Under the pieces are notes generated by a model that was not told the origin of the DNA, did no database searches, and saw only the letters and a program-made list of their open reading frames with translations. DNA of 51,463 bases from Deltaproteobacteria bacterium (lineage in GTDB: Bacteria; Desulfobacterota; Desulfovibrionia; Desulfovibrionales; Desulfovibrionaceae): the NCBI GenBank assembly GCA_031285295.1, contig JAITWK010000029.1, positions 1 to 51,463 of the forward strand, read 5' to 3'. Shown in pieces: positions 1 through 7,115 of the stretch. The position numbers were made by a program, and so were the translations under genes. Every line of letters starts with the position of its first letter. The first letter of the stretch is position 1.

Positions 1-30
1 ATAGTTTTTTATGTAAGTCCCTACAAGATC

Positions 31-80
31 AGGTAGCGCCTAATTTTGACTAATTATCAGGTAAAAATGAGGCGCTACCT
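31..80. repeat. Short palindromic intergenic element (GTAGCGCCT subtype)
   Basis: The 11-bp arm AGGTAGCGCCT at 31-41 is perfectly complementary to AGGCGCTACCT at 70-80, and the AT-rich interior also pairs partly (ATTTT against AAAAT). The same terminal arms bound the long elements at 47140-47264 and 48792-48918, so this looks like a shortened member of that family. It lies upstream of the M24 peptidase gene, and whatever lies further upstream is outside the window. Confidence 0.7.
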
Positions 81-109
81 GGCGTGCGCTAATCCAAAAT
101 CAGGAAAAT

Positions 110-154
110 TTGCTCACGCGGCTTCTTTGCGCTATCATATACATTCGCGTGAGC
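110..154 (+). promoter_or_regulatory. Candidate promoter with an overlapping inverted repeat, upstream of the M24 peptidase
   Basis: A sigma70-like promoter is visible: TTGCTC at 110-115, a 17-nt spacer, and TATCAT at 133-138. It is enclosed by a perfect 9-bp inverted repeat, GCTCACGCG at 112-120 and CGCGTGAGC at 146-154. The repeat could be an operator or an early transcript hairpin. The function is inferred from position only. Confidence 0.4.
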
Positions 155-209
155 GCACTACCAATTCCGATAACAAAATGCAAGTGCAAGTCCCCAACAA
201 GAGCAATTT

Positions 210-1292
210 ATGAACAAAGAAGAATTTGCGGCCCGGCGCGAAAATCTGCGCCGTATACTCAAGGAAGAAAAACTCGGCGCCCTGCTGGTCACCCTGGATG
301 CCAACCGCTACTACCTGAGCGGTTTTGAACTTACGGACGGCCAGAGCGACGAAAGCGCGGGCTGCCTGCTGATTACCGCCCAGGGCAAGGACTGGCTCTG
401 CACCGATGCCCGTTACGAAGAAGCGGCCCTGCGGCTTTGGAACGCTTCCGAAATTTTCATATATTCCGGCGCGGGTTCCGGCGGTTATGCAGGCCAGATC
501 AACAAACTGCTCAAAGATAACGTCAAGGGCGAGCTGGGAGTTGAAGCGAATTGCGTAAGCCTCTCTTTTTATCAGGTTGCCTGTGCCGGACTAAGTACCG
601 TACCAGCCGACGGGTTGGTGCAGCGCCTGCGCATCATTAAAAGCCCGGAAGAAATCGCCGCCATGGAAGCATCCTGTGCCATCACCCACTCCATGCTGAA
701 CTGGCTGCCCGGCGTACTGGCGCACGGGCGCACCGAAGAGCAGATCGCCTGGGACATCGAACAATTTTTCCGCAATCATGGCGCTGAAGGGCTGGCTTTT
801 GCCAGCATCGTGGCCATAGGCAGCAACGCCGCCCTGCCCCACGCCCGCCCCGGGCAGACAGCGGTATCAGAAAATTGCTGCGTGCTGGTGGATATCGGTT
901 GCCGCTACAAGGATTACTGTTCGGATCAGACCCGCACCTTCTGGGTGGGGGATACTCCGCCCGATTACTTTCTGCGTACCCTGAAACAGGTGCAGGAAGC
1001 CCAGCGCCGCGCCATCGAACTGATCCGCCCCGGCGCAATCTGCAAGGACGTACATGCCGCGGCCTACAACTATTTTGAATCTCTGGGCCTGGCCAAACAT
1101 TTCAACCACGGGCTGGGGCACGGTATCGGCCTGCAAACCCACGAGCTTCCGCGCTTGAACGCCAAGTCCGAAACCGTGCTGCGCCCCGGCATGATGGTTA
1201 CGGTTGAGCCGGGGCTTTACTACCCGGAATGGGGCGGCGTGCGCTGGGAATATACGGTGTTGGTGACGGAAGACGGATGCAAAATTTTATAA
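210..1292 (+). CDS. M24 family metallopeptidase (Xaa-Pro aminopeptidase/dipeptidase type)
   Basis: This is a cytoplasmic two-metal peptidase of the pita-bread fold, expected to remove residues N-terminal to proline. The first ~125 residues form the creatinase-like N-terminal domain and the rest the catalytic domain. All five metal ligands of the family are present: D228 and D239 (VDIG to SDQTRT), H304 (GLGHGIG), E333 (VEPGLY) and E347 (RWEYT). The length of 360 aa is normal for bacterial PepQ/YpdF-like enzymes. The ATG at 210 has only a weak Shine-Dalgarno sequence. It stands alone, 109 bp before purN, separated by GC-rich hairpins. Exact substrate preference (dipeptidase or aminopeptidase P) cannot be told from sequence. 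Confidence 0.9.
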   Translation: MNKEEFAARRENLRRILKEEKLGALLVTLDANRYYLSGFELTDGQSDESAGCLLITAQGKDWLCTDARYEEAALRLWNASEIFIYSGAGSGGYAGQINKLLKDNVKGELGVEANCVSLSFYQVACAGLSTVPADGLVQRLRIIKSPEEIAAMEASCAITHSMLNWLPGVLAHGRTEEQIAWDIEQFFRNHGAEGLAFASIVAIGSNAALPHARPGQTAVSENCCVLVDIGCRYKDYCSDQTRTFWVGDTPPDYFLRTLKQVQEAQRRAIELIRPGAICKDVHAAAYNYFESLGLAKHFNHGLGHGIGLQTHELPRLNAKSETVLRPGMMVTVEPGLYYPEWGGVRWEYTVLVTEDGCKIL

Positions 1293-1312
1293 ATATTCTA
1301 TCTTAATTATCT

Positions 1313-1351
1313 GGGCTCCGCCCCAAACCCCGCATAGGGGCGGTCCCTATG
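1313..1351. repeat. GC-rich extragenic module, copy 1
   Basis: The sequence GGGCTCCGCCCC is followed by AAACCCCGC and a 7-bp hairpin (CATAGGG at 1333-1339, CCCTATG at 1345-1351). The same order of parts occurs at 5485-5527 between grpE and kdsD. It is a dispersed extragenic module of unknown function and may limit readthrough between the two genes. Confidence 0.6.
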
Positions 1352-1362
1352 TACCCATTATA

Positions 1363-1383
1363 CAAAACGGCTTCGCCGTTTTG
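1363..1383 (+). terminator. Hairpin in front of purN, possible terminator or attenuator
   Basis: CAAAACGGC at 1363-1371 pairs perfectly with GCCGTTTTG at 1375-1383 around a TTC loop. Only a short T-rich stretch (AATTTG) follows, so it is a weak intrinsic terminator. It ends six bases before the purN Shine-Dalgarno, so it could also affect translation. Confidence 0.45.
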
Positions 1384-1401
1384 CAATTTGAGGATAAATT
1401 G

Positions 1402-2106
1402 ATGCGTATAGCTATACTGGCATCGGGAAAAGGTTCCAACCTGCGGGTTCTGCTGGAGCAGGCCGCAAGCGGACGGCTAAAGGCCGAACCCTGCCTGGTG
1501 CTTTGCAATAACCCGGAAGCCGGGGCCGTGGAACAGGCCCGTAAATACGGCGTGCCCTGCTGGTGCAAAAACCATCAGGGCATGGAGCGCGGCGCTTTTG
1601 ACGCCGAAATGCTGGAAGCCATGAATAAGGCCGGAGTACAGGGGGTGGTGCTGGCCGGTTATATGCGCCTTTTGAGCGCGTCGTTCATCCGCGCATACCA
1701 AGGTAGGATTATCAACGTCCACCCGGCTTTGCTGCCGAGCTTTCCCGGCGCGTCCGGCCTGCGGGACGCTCTGGATTATCGCGTTCGTCTGGCCGGTTGC
1801 ACCGTGCATTTTGTGGAAGAAGCCATGGACAGCGGAGCGGTGATTATTCAGGCCGCCCTGCCCGTGCTTGAGAACGATACCACCGAAAGCCTGGCCTCGC
1901 GCGTTCACGCCCTGGAGCATCGCATTCTGCCGCAGGCTACCCAGTGGCTGGCCCAAGGACGGCTAAGCCGCCCCAATGAAGCTGAACGGCCCGATCAAAG
2001 CGGCAGAGCGGTGCGCCTTGCGCCACCCGCGCCGGGCAGCCTGGCCGCCACCCCGCCACCACCGCCCTTTCCCTGTTTGATCAGTCCGGAACTGGAAGAG
2101 TTTTAG
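1402..2106 (+). CDS. purN: Phosphoribosylglycinamide formyltransferase
   Basis: This enzyme transfers a formyl group from 10-formyl-THF to GAR in step three of purine synthesis. It opens with the family start MRIAILASGKGSNL. It keeps the catalytic Asn-His pair in INVHPALLPS and the aspartate in EEAMDSGAVI. The ATG at 1402 is chosen over an in-frame TTG at 1381 because GAGGA at 1390-1394 lies 7 nt upstream and homology starts there. At 234 aa it is longer than most PurN proteins (about 190-215). The last ~45 residues are a low-complexity, proline-rich tail, RLSRPNEAERPDQ then a run of five prolines. The tail has no place in the known fold and is probably a disordered appendage. Confidence 0.93.
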   Translation: MRIAILASGKGSNLRVLLEQAASGRLKAEPCLVLCNNPEAGAVEQARKYGVPCWCKNHQGMERGAFDAEMLEAMNKAGVQGVVLAGYMRLLSASFIRAYQGRIINVHPALLPSFPGASGLRDALDYRVRLAGCTVHFVEEAMDSGAVIIQAALPVLENDTTESLASRVHALEHRILPQATQWLAQGRLSRPNEAERPDQSGRAVRLAPPAPGSLAATPPPPPFPCLISPELEEF

Positions 2107-2135
2107 AAAACAGTAATCACCCTATTTGAGCTATT

Positions 2136-2338
2136 AGGTAGTGCCTGCTTTTGCCGTCAGACAAGGAAGGCAAGTTTTTTTTGCGACGGGAGTGACAATT
2201 TCGCAGGAAAGCGAAATTGGACGCCGAAGGCGCCCCGAAGGGGTGAGCCACAGGATGTGGCGAATCAGCTCTTTTCGTACTCGCCCCGAAGCGAAAAAGG
2301 GTTCTGACGCAGTCCAGAGACGAAAAGGCGCTCGTGAC
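2136..2338. repeat. Long palindromic intergenic element, hybrid and enlarged copy
   Basis: The left end (AGGTAGTGCCT, then TTTTGCCGTCAGAC) matches the GTAGCGCCT subtype in reverse orientation, while the right end (AAAAGGCGCTCGTGAC) matches the TCACGAG subtype. Between about 2196 and 2270 the usual core is interrupted by a string of four perfect mini-hairpins. It separates the convergent purN and TPR-protein genes. Confidence 0.7.
2196..2261. repeat. Array of four consecutive small hairpins
   Basis: Four perfect stems follow one another. They are CAATTTCGC/GCGAAATTG (2196-2204/2211-2219), CGCC/GGCG with a GAA loop (2222-2232), CCCC/GGGG with a GAA loop (2233-2243), and GCCACA/TGTGGC with a GGA loop (2247-2261). 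They sit inside the enlarged palindromic element. Confidence 0.65.
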
Positions 2339-2346
2339 GGCACGAC

Positions 2347-3585
2347 CTAAGCGGCAGAGTTACGCCAGGCACTGGCCGCAAAACGCATCACAGCAAACAC
2401 TTCCTGTATGATTGGAAAGGGGCCGGGCTGGCCGTAATAATCAAATGGTTCCAGCTCTTCGTCGCTATGGGCCAGCAGACGGTTGTAAAGCTGGAGGGCA
2501 ACAAGATCCTGCCCGCTGCGCTTATAGGCCGCGCACAGTTCGCGCAGTGTCTCTTCCGGGCAATCCGTAAACAGGCTGGCTCTGGCCGCCAGTTCATGCA
2601 AAGGAATGTCCGGCCTGCTGGCGTTCAAATCCAAAAAAGCTTCGGCAGCGCCCTGATAATCCCCGTCTTGCAGCAGATAGCGGGCCTCGGCCATAAAGGG
2701 ATCCGCCACCGTATCCTGCGGCAGGCGGGACAAAAATACTTCGGCGCGTTCCGGCTGCCCGCTGCGCAGGCAGATAACCGCCGCTCTGGTATTCCAGCGC
2801 TCTTCACCGGCATCGTCACACAACTGCCTGCAAAGGCGCGTCAGCCCAAGACAGGCTTCCAGGTCCAGGCTATCCCGCTCCAGAGCCAGACGCAGCAAAG
2901 ACTCGGCCTCATCCAGCTTGTTCTCGCGCAAAAGAGCCAGGCCACGCCGCGTATGCAGCAGAGGATGCAATGCTTCTGGAGAATCTGCGGGGGCAGCTTC
3001 GAACACGCCGGGCTTGCAGGCCGTAACCGGAAGCGGCTGTTCGGCTTCGGCAAGGCAAACCGGGGAATCTGCGGGCGAGGCTTCCACCAGAGTGGCTTCA
3101 TCAGACTTTACAGTTAAGCTATCGGCAAGCTTGCGATTATGTAAAGTCTTACTTGAAGAAGCCGCCAACAATTGCAGGCAGTCGCCAAGATCGGTCACCG
3201 CGTAGGGGCGGACCAGCACGGCCCCGGCTCCGAGGGCCAGCAGGGCGGCCTCGCTGTCCTTATTGCTGGTAACAGCCAGCAGCGGCGGCAAATCCCGGTT
3301 CAGATCGCGACAGGTAGCGGCAAGTTCGCGCAAAAAGGCCTGCCCGGTCATGTCGCTCAGATTTTCCGTGCAGACCACAAAATCAAAGGGCTGATCAAAA
3401 TATTCAGCGGAGCCAGAATTCCCCCCACCAGGCTGACTACCCAGCAGCGCCAGACCCTGCCGCCCGGAGTGCAGCACACGCACGCGCAAAACGCCAGCCT
3501 GACGCAAAGTGACGCGTTCAATGCTGACAGCGTCTTCGTGCCCGGTCAACAGCAAGGCCAGCCCGTATTTACTTGGCCGCTTCAT
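2347..3585 (-). CDS. TPR protein with a degenerate response-regulator receiver domain
   Basis: Residues 1-145 follow the receiver pattern. After a hydrophobic strand comes CTENLSDMTG, where the phosphorylatable aspartate is replaced by threonine, then AVTSNKDSE. The usual KPF is VRPYA, so lysine is arginine. This is therefore a pseudo-receiver, unlikely to be phosphorylated. After a low-complexity linker, residues ~200-400 are helical tetratricopeptide-like repeats (EAESLLRLALERDSLDLEA is one helix pair). The ATG lies 5 nt after the stop of the zinc-ribbon gene, indicating translational coupling. A role as a protein-protein adaptor in signalling is inferred. No exact orthologue was recognised. 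Confidence 0.8.
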   Translation of the reverse strand: MKRPSKYGLALLLTGHEDAVSIERVTLRQAGVLRVRVLHSGRQGLALLGSQPGGGNSGSAEYFDQPFDFVVCTENLSDMTGQAFLRELAATCRDLNRDLPPLLAVTSNKDSEAALLALGAGAVLVRPYAVTDLGDCLQLLAASSSKTLHNRKLADSLTVKSDEATLVEASPADSPVCLAEAEQPLPVTACKPGVFEAAPADSPEALHPLLHTRRGLALLRENKLDEAESLLRLALERDSLDLEACLGLTRLCRQLCDDAGEERWNTRAAVICLRSGQPERAEVFLSRLPQDTVADPFMAEARYLLQDGDYQGAAEAFLDLNASRPDIPLHELAARASLFTDCPEETLRELCAAYKRSGQDLVALQLYNRLLAHSDEELEPFDYYGQPGPFPIIQEVFAVMRFAASAWRNSAA

Positions 3586-3590
3586 TTGCT

Positions 3591-4157
3591 CTACCGCCCT
3601 TTAAACTGGATCACCTTGCTTCTGACCGCCGCCGAAGCGGCTTCGCCAGTTCGCATGGCTTCCGCCTGCGCCAGCGCCTGAACTTGAGCCTGCTCCTCCT
3701 GGTGCATCAAGGTAACCTGGGCCATTTCTTCCAGGGCGGCGAAAGCGCGTAGCGAACCGACGGCAGAGGATTGCTCCAAAGCCCTGGCCGCGTTGCCGCG
3801 CTGTTTAACTGCCTGCTGCGTGCGCGGAAGCTCGAAAATCTCGCCGCAAACCGAGCAGCGCCGGGGGCGCATATCGGTGATGCGGACAAGTTGCCCATCG
3901 TTGTTATAGCAATTGGGGCAGAACGGCCCCTGCTTGATGCTGCCGGTGATCAGCCAATAAAAGGTACCGTCAAAAACAAAATTGCGTGCCAGGTAAAGAA
4001 TGTCCTCATATTCGCGCATCTGGCTTTTAAACGCGGAATTTTCCTCGCACAAAGTGATGTAACGCTTTTGAAGATCTTTTAGCTGAATGCACGCTTCCTC
4101 AACCTGCCCATTGATGAACAGATCGTTTATAACCTTGAATCTGTAGTATTCAAGCAT
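3591..4157 (-). CDS. Zinc-ribbon protein of unknown function
   Basis: This 188-aa protein has a helical N-terminus (LEYYRFKVINDLFINGQ), a coiled-coil-like stretch around residues 30-50, and a four-cysteine zinc ribbon at about 84-112 (FCPNC, then RRCSVCGE). The Ala/Gln-rich C-terminus is probably helical. The start at 4157 is preferred over an in-frame ATG 72 nt upstream because GGAGAGAG sits directly before it. It is the first gene of a tight two-gene unit with the pseudo-receiver/TPR gene. The ribbon suggests nucleic-acid or protein binding, but no function is recognised. Confidence 0.75.
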   Translation of the reverse strand: MLEYYRFKVINDLFINGQVEEACIQLKDLQKRYITLCEENSAFKSQMREYEDILYLARNFVFDGTFYWLITGSIKQGPFCPNCYNNDGQLVRITDMRPRRCSVCGEIFELPRTQQAVKQRGNAARALEQSSAVGSLRAFAALEEMAQVTLMHQEEQAQVQALAQAEAMRTGEAASAAVRSKVIQFKGR

Positions 4158-4467
4158 GGTTCTCTCTCCATGAGTAGCGTGACCCCCGTTCCTTGAGGGC
4201 TGAAAACTTACCAAATTGGTGAAACCCAAATCGCCGCAAGCGACTCTTGTGGTGTTTCAATTTTCTTTTCGGCAGGAGAGCGCCCAAGCTTTAGGGCAAA
4301 TGAGGCAATAGATGATTATTCAGACAGAGTATGGAAATGCCACGAGATGATTTTTTGTTCTCTGGCAAGGAAGACGAGACTTTTATGCAGGGAGTGTACT
4401 CTTTTGGTACTCGACCCGGAATAAAAGGCGAAGTCTGACGCAGCCAGAGGCAAAAAGGCACTCGTGG
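4158..4467. other. Intergenic region between kdsD and the zinc-ribbon gene
   Basis: The part next to the zinc-ribbon gene (4158-4339) holds its Shine-Dalgarno sequence but no open frame or clear promoter that I can support. The remainder is the long palindromic element at 4340-4467. Confidence 0.6.
4340..4467. repeat. Long palindromic intergenic element (TCACGAG subtype, reverse orientation)
   Basis: The ends CCACGAG (4340-4346) and CTCGTGG (4461-4467) are complementary. The interior contains the family core GAGTGTACTCTTTTGGTACT, the reverse complement of the core seen in the other long copies. It lies directly after the kdsD stop codon on the minus strand. Confidence 0.75.
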
Positions 4468-5448
4468 CTAAGAAAATCTAATTTTGCCCTTGCCCAGCAC
4501 ATCATGCAAATGCAACACGCCCAGCGGCCTGCGCTGGCTGTCCAGCACCGGCAAAACAGTAATCGAGCGGCTTTCCATCAAATCCAGCACTTCGGCCAGG
4601 TTCTGCCCCGGCCTGGCGTGGCAGAACTGCCGGGTCATGCTTTCAAACACGGGGGCATCCGGATCAAAGCTGCCCCGGCACAGGGTACGGCGCAAATCGC
4701 CATCGGTGAAGATGCCGTCCACCCGGCCTTCCGGGTCCAGCAGCAGCACAGTGCCGAGCCCGCCCCGGTTCAGGGCTTCCACGGCTTCGGCCAGGCTGGC
4801 CTCGCGTCCGGCCACCGGGATATTTTCAGTATGCATCAGGCTATCTACCGGCTCACGCAGACGCTGGCCCAATGAGCCGCCCGGATGCACGCGCTTGAAA
4901 TCTTTTTCGGTAAAGGATTTATATTCGATCAGGCAGACGGCCAGGGCATCGCCCAAAGCCAGCACCGCCGTGGTGCTGCTGGTGGGGGCGAGGTTAAAAG
5001 GGCAGGCCTCGCGCGGCACACCGGCATCGAGCACGATATCGGAAAGAGTAGCCAGCGTGGAATCAAGCCCGCCGGTAAGCCCGATGATCTTCACGCCAAG
5101 GGAACGCAGCACCGGCAAAATAGCGTTAAGTTCATCGGTGTTCCCGGAATTGGAAATGGCGATAACCACATCTTCCGGGCGGATGGAACCAAGATCGCCG
5201 TGCTGGCCTTCCACCGGATGCAGAAAAAAAGCGGGCGTGCCGGTGGAGGAAAGAGTGGCGGCCAGCTTCCGGCCCACCAGCCCGGATTTGCCCACGCCGG
5301 TAAGTACCACCCTGCCGCCGCAGGCAGCCAGAAGATCCACCGCTTCATTGAACGAAGGCCCCAAATGCTCACGCACGGCTTTGAGTCCTTCAATTTCAAC
5401 ATCCAAAACCTGTCTGGCGGCGGGTAGCCAATCTTTTTTATTTTGCAT
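4468..5448 (-). CDS. kdsD: Arabinose-5-phosphate isomerase (KdsD/KpsF family)
   Basis: This enzyme interconverts ribulose-5-phosphate and arabinose-5-phosphate, the first step to the KDO sugar of LPS. Residues ~30-180 form a SIS domain with TGVGKSGLVGRKLAATL and the phosphosugar-binding ISNSGNTDE. The family signature HPGGSLGQRL follows, then two CBS domains (about 205-326). The length of 326 aa fits E. coli KdsD. The ATG at 5448 is chosen because similarity begins there, although an in-frame ATG lies 90 nt upstream. It follows grpE on the same strand across 94 bp holding a GC-rich hairpin module. The lipid A genes at 34312-37836 confirm an LPS-producing cell. Confidence 0.92.
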   Translation of the reverse strand: MQNKKDWLPAARQVLDVEIEGLKAVREHLGPSFNEAVDLLAACGGRVVLTGVGKSGLVGRKLAATLSSTGTPAFFLHPVEGQHGDLGSIRPEDVVIAISNSGNTDELNAILPVLRSLGVKIIGLTGGLDSTLATLSDIVLDAGVPREACPFNLAPTSSTTAVLALGDALAVCLIEYKSFTEKDFKRVHPGGSLGQRLREPVDSLMHTENIPVAGREASLAEAVEALNRGGLGTVLLLDPEGRVDGIFTDGDLRRTLCRGSFDPDAPVFESMTRQFCHARPGQNLAEVLDLMESRSITVLPVLDSQRRPLGVLHLHDVLGKGKIRFS

Positions 5449-5484
5449 GGGCTTTACGGCGTTAGATAGTTTTAGTGATTTATG

Positions 5485-5527
5485 TGGGGCTCCGCCCCAC
5501 ACCCCGCTGGGGGAAATGATTCCCCCA
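5485..5527. repeat. GC-rich extragenic module, copy 2
   Basis: TGGGGC/GCCCCA (5485-5499) forms a 6-bp stem, and ACACCCCGC follows. TGGGGGAA/TTCCCCCA (5508-5515 and 5520-5527) forms a perfect 8-bp stem with an ATGA loop. The layout matches 1313-1351. It lies between the grpE stop and the kdsD start and could act as a partial terminator. Confidence 0.6.
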
Positions 5528-5542
5528 TACTCCCTCAATTAC

Positions 5543-6208
5543 CTAATTATTCTTGCAGACGACGACTCTGGCCGGGCGCAACAGGCGATCATACAGCTTG
5601 TAGCCCTTGCTCAGAATGGAGCAGATCGCGCCATCAGCCACTTCAGCGCTGGGGGTAACTCCAACCGCCTCGTGTACAGCCGGATCGAACATTTCGCCGC
5701 TATCCCCTACCTGTTGCAGGCCGTGACGGCCCAGCGCATCCAGCATCAGCTTGCGGGTCATGTCCACACCAACAAAAAAATCCTTGCAGGCGGCCTGATT
5801 TTTGGCATGTTCCAGCGCCAGATCCAAATTGTCCAGCGCGGGCAAAATATCGTTAAGGACGTTGGAAGCCGAATATTTTATGGCGTCTTCCTTTTCCTTC
5901 AAAACTCTTTTACGCATGTTGTCCACTTCGGCAAAAGCGCGCAGGCGGGCATCCTCCGCCTCTTTGGCAACCGGGCATTGCGGGCAAAGGCGCTGTTTGG
6001 CCAGCTCCGCCAGGGCGGTATCGGAAAGGACATCCGCCGCAGCCGCAGCAACCCCATCAGTCGCTCCAGCCGCGCCATCATGGGCCACTGTGAACAACTC
6101 CTGTGCCTCGCCCATATCCGGCACGCTGTGCCGATCCTGCAAATTCTCGGTCATATCGTCCGGGTTATAGCCCTTGGAATTGTATCCGTAAGGATTTTTT
6201 CTTTGCAT
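5543..6208 (-). CDS. grpE: Nucleotide exchange factor GrpE
   Basis: GrpE releases ADP from DnaK in the Hsp70 chaperone cycle and works as a dimer. The order is a variable N-terminus (to ~85), the long coiled coil with the family stretch FAEVDNMRKRVLKEKEDA, the four-helix region, and the beta domain ending in LLRPARVVVCKNN. The matching pattern FDPAVHEAVG is intact. The ATG at 6208 has GGAGG 7 nt upstream, so the protein is 221 aa. A CPQC motif just before the coiled coil is unusual. grpE stands apart from dnaK and hrcA here, between hisF and kdsD. I saw no CIRCE element. Confidence 0.95.
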   Translation of the reverse strand: MQRKNPYGYNSKGYNPDDMTENLQDRHSVPDMGEAQELFTVAHDGAAGATDGVAAAAADVLSDTALAELAKQRLCPQCPVAKEAEDARLRAFAEVDNMRKRVLKEKEDAIKYSASNVLNDILPALDNLDLALEHAKNQAACKDFFVGVDMTRKLMLDALGRHGLQQVGDSGEMFDPAVHEAVGVTPSAEVADGAICSILSKGYKLYDRLLRPARVVVCKNN

Positions 6209-6268
6209 ACTAAAGCCTCCAACATCCCAAAATCGTACAATAATACGGCCAGGATGCCTATATTTATT

Positions 6269-6297
6269 GTCACGAGCGTCTTTTTGCACCTCGTGAC
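6269..6297. repeat. Short palindromic intergenic element (TCACGAG subtype)
   Basis: GTCACGAG (6269-6276) pairs perfectly with CTCGTGAC (6290-6297) around a T-rich loop. These are the termini of the long element at 44115-44241 with the interior missing. It lies between hisF and grpE. Read on the plus strand the loop contains TTTTT, but no T-tract follows the stem on the coding strand, so a terminator role is uncertain. Confidence 0.6.
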
Positions 6298-6341
6298 GTG
6301 CCTGCGAGGGTAAATAAGCACCCTTCAGGATTTGTTAAGAG

Positions 6342-7115
6342 CTAAAGCCTGACCTTGCAACCCAAATCGCGCAGCTCGGCCTTGATTTGCGCTATACTAT
6401 ACTGCCCGTAATGCACGACGGAAGCGATGAGCGCGGCGGAAGCCCGGCCCTCGGTCAGCGCCTCGTACATATGCAGGGGCGATCCGGCCCCGCCGGAAGC
6501 GATAATCGGCACGCGCACGGCCTCGGCTACGGCGCGGGTAAGTTTAAGCTCATAGCCTTCTTTGGTGCCATCCGCGTCAATGGAATTTACGCAGATTTCG
6601 CCCGCGCCCAGTTCCACGGCCTGCCTGGCCCAGGCCAGGGCGTCCAGACCAGTATAAACCCGTCCGCCGTTGATGACGATTTCGTAACCGGAGGGGATAG
6701 CCTCGCTTATTGGCACGGCTTTAACATCCATGCCCAGTACGATAGCCTGCGCACCAAAAGCCTCCGCGCCCTCGGCCAGCAGTTGCGGGTTACGCACGGC
6801 AGCCGAGTTGAGCGAAATTTTTTCCGCCCCGGCCCCAAGCACGCGCCGCATGTCGGTCAGGCTGGAAATACCGCCGCCCACGCAGAAAGGAATGGCAATG
6901 GTTGCCGCCACTTTTTCCACCACATCCAAAAAGATGCCGCGTTGTTCGGCGGAAGCGGTGATATCGTAAAAGACGATTTCATCCGCACCCTGTTCGTAAT
7001 AACGGCGGGCGCTTTCCACCGGATCGCCGATGTCCTCGTTGCCCGCAAATTTAACGCCCTTGGTCAGGCGTCCGGCCCGTACGTCCAGACAGGGAATGAT
7101 CCTTTTACTAAGCAT
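6342..7115 (-). CDS. hisF: Imidazole glycerol phosphate synthase, cyclase subunit
   Basis: With HisH, this TIM-barrel enzyme converts PRFAR and ammonia into imidazole glycerol phosphate and AICAR for histidine and purine synthesis. It starts [15 protein letters not shown], containing the first catalytic aspartate; the second is in VLGMDVKAV. Phosphate-binding segments VGGGISS and IIASGGAGS are intact. The ATG at 7115 overlaps the last 8 bases of hisH, which indicates coupling. At 257 aa the length is standard. No other his gene is in the window. Confidence 0.96.
   Translation of the reverse strand: MLSKRIIPCLDVRAGRLTKGVKFAGNEDIGDPVESARRYYEQGADEIVFYDITASAEQRGIFLDVVEKVAATIAIPFCVGGGISSLTDMRRVLGAGAEKISLNSAAVRNPQLLAEGAEAFGAQAIVLGMDVKAVPISEAIPSGYEIVINGGRVYTGLDALAWARQAVELGAGEICVNSIDADGTKEGYELKLTRAVAEAVRVPIIASGGAGSPLHMYEALTEGRASAALIASVVHYGQYSIAQIKAELRDLGCKVRL

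Noticed and set aside
4484..6313. 609-codon plus-strand frame
   Set aside because: It is antisense to kdsD and grpE, both of which are certain genes, and its translation shows no family features.
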